Shown: piece by piece, positions 14,402 to 16,313 of the stretch
Numbering within the stretch: the stretch's first letter is position 1
Layout: each line of letters starts with the position of its first letter
Assembly: GCA_017553245.1 (NCBI GenBank)
Contig: JAFZMT010000015.1
Coordinates: forward strand, 1-16,313
Direction of reading: 5' to 3'
From: Methanomicrobium sp.
GTDB taxonomy: Archaea > Halobacteriota > Methanomicrobia > Methanomicrobiales > Methanomicrobiaceae
Length of the DNA: 16,313 nucleotides
Notes under the pieces: generated by a model
What the model was told of the DNA's origin: nothing
The model's database searches: none
The model's input: the letters and a program-made list of their open reading frames with translations, nothing else
Translations under genes and position numbers: made by a program

Positions 14402-14554
14402 TTACACCTTCAGTGAGCTGCGTCTCCAGCTGCGTCTGCACGGGTGAGTTACCACGTGGCGTTTTGTTTTAATCATTACCCAGGCGGGCACGCGGCGGTT
14501 CTGCTCGCATGCTTTTGCAAGTCTGATCTTTCTTGCTTTTGATATTTTGCTCAT
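14402..14554 (-). CDS. rpl39e: Large ribosomal subunit protein eL39
   Basis: A 50-residue very basic protein. Translation from the ATG at 14554 gives [20 protein letters not shown], then [15 protein letters not shown] and a C-terminal [11 protein letters not shown] before TAA. This is the standard eL39 sequence and length, lining the wall of the exit tunnel. GGTGA stands 4 nt before the ATG. The start overlaps the stop codon of the upstream PP-loop gene by 4 nt (ATGA), and eL31 begins 5 nt after its stop. Confidence 0.96.
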   Translation of the reverse strand: MSKISKARKIRLAKACEQNRRVPAWVMIKTKRHVVTHPCRRSWRRSSLKV

Positions 14555-15162
14555 TTTTTCACCGATTGGTCATTTGCAGATTTTCTGCCGGTTACAAGCG
14601 ACTGCTCGTGGTGGCTTGGAAATATGCTGTAGAGATCGATTCCCCTGGCTTTGAATGCCGCACGGATTTCATGTTCGTAGTCACCGTTTCTCATCGTTCC
14701 GGTTTCGCCGTACTGCACGGTGAAATACCTGTCCGTGAGGCGGTTGACTTCTCTTCTTCCGAATCCGAGCAGAGGCCGCACGAGGGCGCTGCCATGCTTT
14801 CCTTCAAGGCTTTGAACTTCGGCATATGTCAGCATGGGCACACGGTCATTCAGGCGTGTCCCGTCCCCTATAACATCATACTCTTCAGCGAGAGTCATGA
14901 TGGCGTTCCTGTGCACAAGGTTGATAGCGTCGGAGGGGTTTCCCTTTTCCACCATCAGATCGACAACATTTTCGAGCAGTCCGCTTTTAAATACTCTTTT
15001 TTTCAGGGGGAGTCCCAGAACTTCCGCGGCATGTTCGACACCGGATATGTCGGTGTCGGCGTTGAAGACGAAGTTGTTGAGTTCGACTTCGTAGTCCCTT
15101 GAGAGCATTAATGCGGTAAGGGAGCTGTCTTTGCCGCCGCTGTAGAGCACTCCTGCTTTCAT
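14551..15162 (-). CDS. PP-loop superfamily ATPase (COG1365/DUF7411-like)
   Basis: A 203-residue protein with the PP-loop YSGGKDSS (7-14) near the N-terminus, so it probably adenylates a substrate while releasing pyrophosphate. Other recognisable parts are [12 protein letters not shown] (near 98-109), which resembles the substrate-binding region of related asparagine-synthase-like and thiolation enzymes, and the C-terminal [15 protein letters not shown]. It lacks the CxxC zinc fingers and iron-sulfur cysteines of the NcsA group. It is fixed in euryarchaeal ribosomal operons between PDCD5 and eL39 and shares 1-nt and 4-nt overlaps with those genes. A role in RNA or protein modification linked to translation is therefore likely, but no activity is known to me. 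Confidence 0.88.
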   Translation of the reverse strand: MKAGVLYSGGKDSSLTALMLSRDYEVELNNFVFNADTDISGVEHAAEVLGLPLKKRVFKSGLLENVVDLMVEKGNPSDAINLVHRNAIMTLAEEYDVIGDGTRLNDRVPMLTYAEVQSLEGKHGSALVRPLLGFGRREVNRLTDRYFTVQYGETGTMRNGDYEHEIRAAFKARGIDLYSIFPSHHEQSLVTGRKSANDQSVKK

Positions 15163-15500
15163 TATCTGCGCGTGATGTTGAAGTCTTTTTTCTCCGGTAT
15201 CAGCTGTTTTAAGATGACTTTTAACTGTTCGTCAGTTAAGCGTTCTCTTATGCGTCCGCTCTGTGCGAGCAGGACGAGCTGTTGTTCTACCGCTTTTGCA
15301 AATTCCGGTTTGGTCAGCTTGATGGTGTTGAGACGTTCGCGTGCTTCGGGTTCGAGGATCTGCATGAGCACGAGGTGAAGCTGTGCTTCAGCCTGTTTCT
15401 GTCTCTGCATTTCTTCTTCCATTGCGCCCTGCTGCATCTGCTGACGCTGGATTTCCGCCATTCTCCTTCTGCGGAGTTCTGCGAGTTCATCGTCACCCAT
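15162..15500 (-). CDS. PDCD5-family DNA-binding protein
   Basis: A 112-residue homologue of eukaryotic PDCD5 and archaeal MTH1615. It has a long charged Gln/Met-rich helix at the N-terminus (MGDDELAELRRRRMAEIQRQ), then a three-helix bundle core (ILEPEARERLNTIKLTKPEFA and RIRERLTDEQLKVILKQLIP) and a basic tail. The archaeal members bind DNA in vitro; the cellular role is uncertain, and the constant place next to eS19 suggests a link to ribosome biogenesis. It begins 19 nt after eS19, and its stop overlaps the next start by one base (TAATG). Confidence 0.93.
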   Translation of the reverse strand: MGDDELAELRRRRMAEIQRQQMQQGAMEEEMQRQKQAEAQLHLVLMQILEPEARERLNTIKLTKPEFAKAVEQQLVLLAQSGRIRERLTDEQLKVILKQLIPEKKDFNITRR

Positions 15501-15519
15501 TCAAGATCACCTTTGGATT

Positions 15520-15969
15520 TCAGTATTTGCTTAAGCCCGGATATTTTTCTGCTGCCGATGCTTTGGAGTCGTTTGCGACTGCGTCCATGAACTTTCTGCC
15601 GTTTGCGGAGACGATGCGTCCCTCGGGCGTGTTCTGGATGTATCCGGCAGTTTCAAGCTGCTGGAGGAGTTTTCTGGTTACGGAACCGGATCCGCGTGCG
15701 AAGCGGTTGGGCTTTGATCCGCGGTTCTTCTTTCCGCCGTAGAACGATCTCAGTCTCTGGACACCGACGGGTCCGTCGATGTAGACACGGCGCATTACGG
15801 ATGCTGCGCGTGTGTACCACCAGTCTTCTTCTTTGGGCGGCATCTGTTTGTGTACGCCCGTTTTAGCAAATTCTGCCCAGTCCGGTGCTTTAATTGTATC
15901 GAGCTTTTTGAGCTCGCCAGCCACGTTTGCAATTAATACATCCGGAGGGATGTCGTATACTGTTGTCAT
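15520..15969 (-). CDS. rps19e: Small ribosomal subunit protein eS19
   Basis: A 149-residue eS19, a protein of the small-subunit head that in eukaryotes is needed for 18S rRNA processing. MTTVYDIPPDVLIANVAGEL is followed by WWYTRAASVMRRVYIDGPVGV, FYGGKKNRGSKPNRFARGSGSVTRKLLQQLE and GRKFMDAVA, all conserved. It is the first gene of the long minus-strand operon. The leader upstream contains two hairpins and two candidate TATA boxes. A weak GTGGTTAG precedes the ATG. Confidence 0.97.
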   Translation of the reverse strand: MTTVYDIPPDVLIANVAGELKKLDTIKAPDWAEFAKTGVHKQMPPKEEDWWYTRAASVMRRVYIDGPVGVQRLRSFYGGKKNRGSKPNRFARGSGSVTRKLLQQLETAGYIQNTPEGRIVSANGRKFMDAVANDSKASAAEKYPGLSKY

Positions 15970-15985
15970 TTTCTAACCACTCTTT

Positions 15986-16000
15986 TGCGGTTTGACCGCA
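15986..16000 (-). repeat. Small hairpin in the eS19 leader
   Basis: TGCGGT (15986-15991) pairs exactly with ACCGCA (15995-16000) around a 3-nt loop, 17 nt before the eS19 ATG. If transcription begins upstream, this stem-loop sits in the leader RNA close to the ribosome-binding site. Confidence 0.45.
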
Positions 16001-16019
16001 TTTCTTTTCAGAGTCTCCC

Positions 16020-16039
16020 AACGTACCGTGCGGTACGTT
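16020..16039. promoter_or_regulatory. 20-bp palindrome in the ribosomal operon leader
   Basis: AACGTACCGTGCGGTACGTT has two perfect 9-bp arms around a central TG. It lies about 50 nt before the eS19 ATG and 10-30 nt downstream of two TATA-like boxes. It could be an operator for a dimeric regulator overlapping the transcription start, or a strong RNA hairpin in the leader. Confidence 0.55.
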
Positions 16040-16047
16040 AGCAGTCT

Positions 16048-16075
16048 CTATATATTGGGTGAGAATCTTTTTATA
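16048..16075 (-). promoter_or_regulatory. Two candidate TATA boxes of the eS19 operon
   Basis: On the minus strand GGTATAAAAAG (core 16075-16068) and CAATATATAG (core 16056-16048) lie about 20 bp apart. The first would start RNA near 16045, so the whole palindrome would be in the leader. The second would start it near 16026, inside the palindrome. Both match archaeal TATA composition; I cannot tell which is used. Confidence 0.55.
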
Positions 16076-16092
16076 CCTTTTGAGGACGGCGG

Positions 16093-16313
16093 TTAATCAC
16101 GCAGGAACATGAGGGCATTTTTGCCTTCCTGCGTGATTTCTATTCGCGGACGTTTGGATCTTTCGTCGAGTTTGATATATCCCCAGTCTTTGAGTGGTTT
16201 TAGGTATTTGCGCTGGAGTGCGTTGTATTTTCCGGCGTCGTTCTTTGAGTCCCTGTCGGCTGTCAGCTGAATGTTTGATTTTTCAAGCACTTCGATGAGG
16301 ATTTTTTTGGTTA
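16093..16313 (-). CDS. Unidentified, probably winged-helix protein (C-terminal part, runs off right edge)
   Basis: An open frame enters from the right edge and ends at TAA 16093; 72 complete codons are visible. It reads TKKILIEVLEKSNIQLTADR, then a helix with NALQRKYLKPLKDWGYIKLDE and a basic wing followed by IEITQEGKNALMFLRD. The pattern of a recognition-type helix, a two-strand wing and a final ITxEGKxAL helix is that of winged-helix DNA-binding domains in archaeal regulators. A GTG at 16290 could be a start, but it has no Shine-Dalgarno and the frame stays open upstream, so the gene probably begins outside the window. It ends 124 nt before eS19 on the same strand; the eS19 promoter lies in that gap. 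Confidence 0.55.
   Translation of the reverse strand, partial: TKKILIEVLEKSNIQLTADRDSKNDAGKYNALQRKYLKPLKDWGYIKLDERSKRPRIEITQEGKNALMFLRD

Noticed and set aside
14397..14441. N-terminal extension of eL31
   Set aside because: It lies inside eL39 in another frame; the ATG at 14396 has its own GGTG element and gives the standard eL31 N-terminus.

Overview
The window is archaeal chromosome, almost certainly from a euryarchaeon. It encodes archaeal or eukaryotic-type proteins: eL21, eL31, eL39, eS19, eL20/LX, aIF6, prefoldin alpha, RNA polymerase Rpo4, Pus10, TrmY and PDCD5. Several starts follow GGTGA or GGAG Shine-Dalgarno sequences, and promoter-like A/T boxes lie about 25-30 nt ahead of some operons. 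Gene order and codon use suggest a methanogen of the Methanomicrobiales type, but no methanogenesis gene is present, so this is an inference.

Left part (1-2145, minus strand): the first 26 codons of a LarE-like PP-loop ATPase run off the left edge. Upstream of it lies a two-gene sulfur-transfer operon: a ThiS/MoaD-like carrier ending in Gly-Gly, and an NcsA/TtuA-type tRNA 2-thiolation enzyme 3 nt after it. Five imperfect GTGTAATG repeats sit just upstream of that operon's probable TATA box. Next comes a HemK-family protein glutamine methyltransferase that probably modifies release factor aRF1.

Centre-left (2333-6171, plus strand): two genes face the opposite way to everything else. One is a large HerA/DUF87-type ATPase with a very long disordered acidic/Gly-Ser linker and a C-terminal region carrying a repeated motif. 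The other is a 14-helix MFS transporter. They separate the hemK-like gene from ksgA and end in a T-rich convergent terminator region.

Right part (6274-15969, minus strand): sixteen tightly packed genes form an information-processing superoperon, in transcription order eS19, PDCD5, a PP-loop ATPase, eL39, eL31, aIF6, eL20/LX, prefoldin alpha, FtsY, SRP54, TrmY, Pus10, eL21, Rpo4, DUF655, KsgA. Most junctions are 1-4 nt overlaps or gaps under 25 nt, so the genes are probably co-transcribed and partly translationally coupled. Together they cover ribosome subunits and maturation (eL/eS proteins, aIF6, KsgA), tRNA T-loop modification (Pus10 makes pseudouridine-54, TrmY methylates it), nascent-chain targeting (SRP54 and FtsY), folding (prefoldin) and transcription (Rpo4). 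The operon leader holds a 20-bp palindrome, a second small hairpin and two candidate TATA boxes.

Right edge (16093-16313, minus strand): the C-terminal part of an unidentified, probably winged-helix, protein. There is no tRNA, rRNA, CRISPR array, insertion sequence or phage gene in the window. The least explained items are the HerA-like protein, the GTGTAATG repeat cluster, the perfect hairpin at the end of the DUF655 gene and the palindrome in the ribosomal operon leader.
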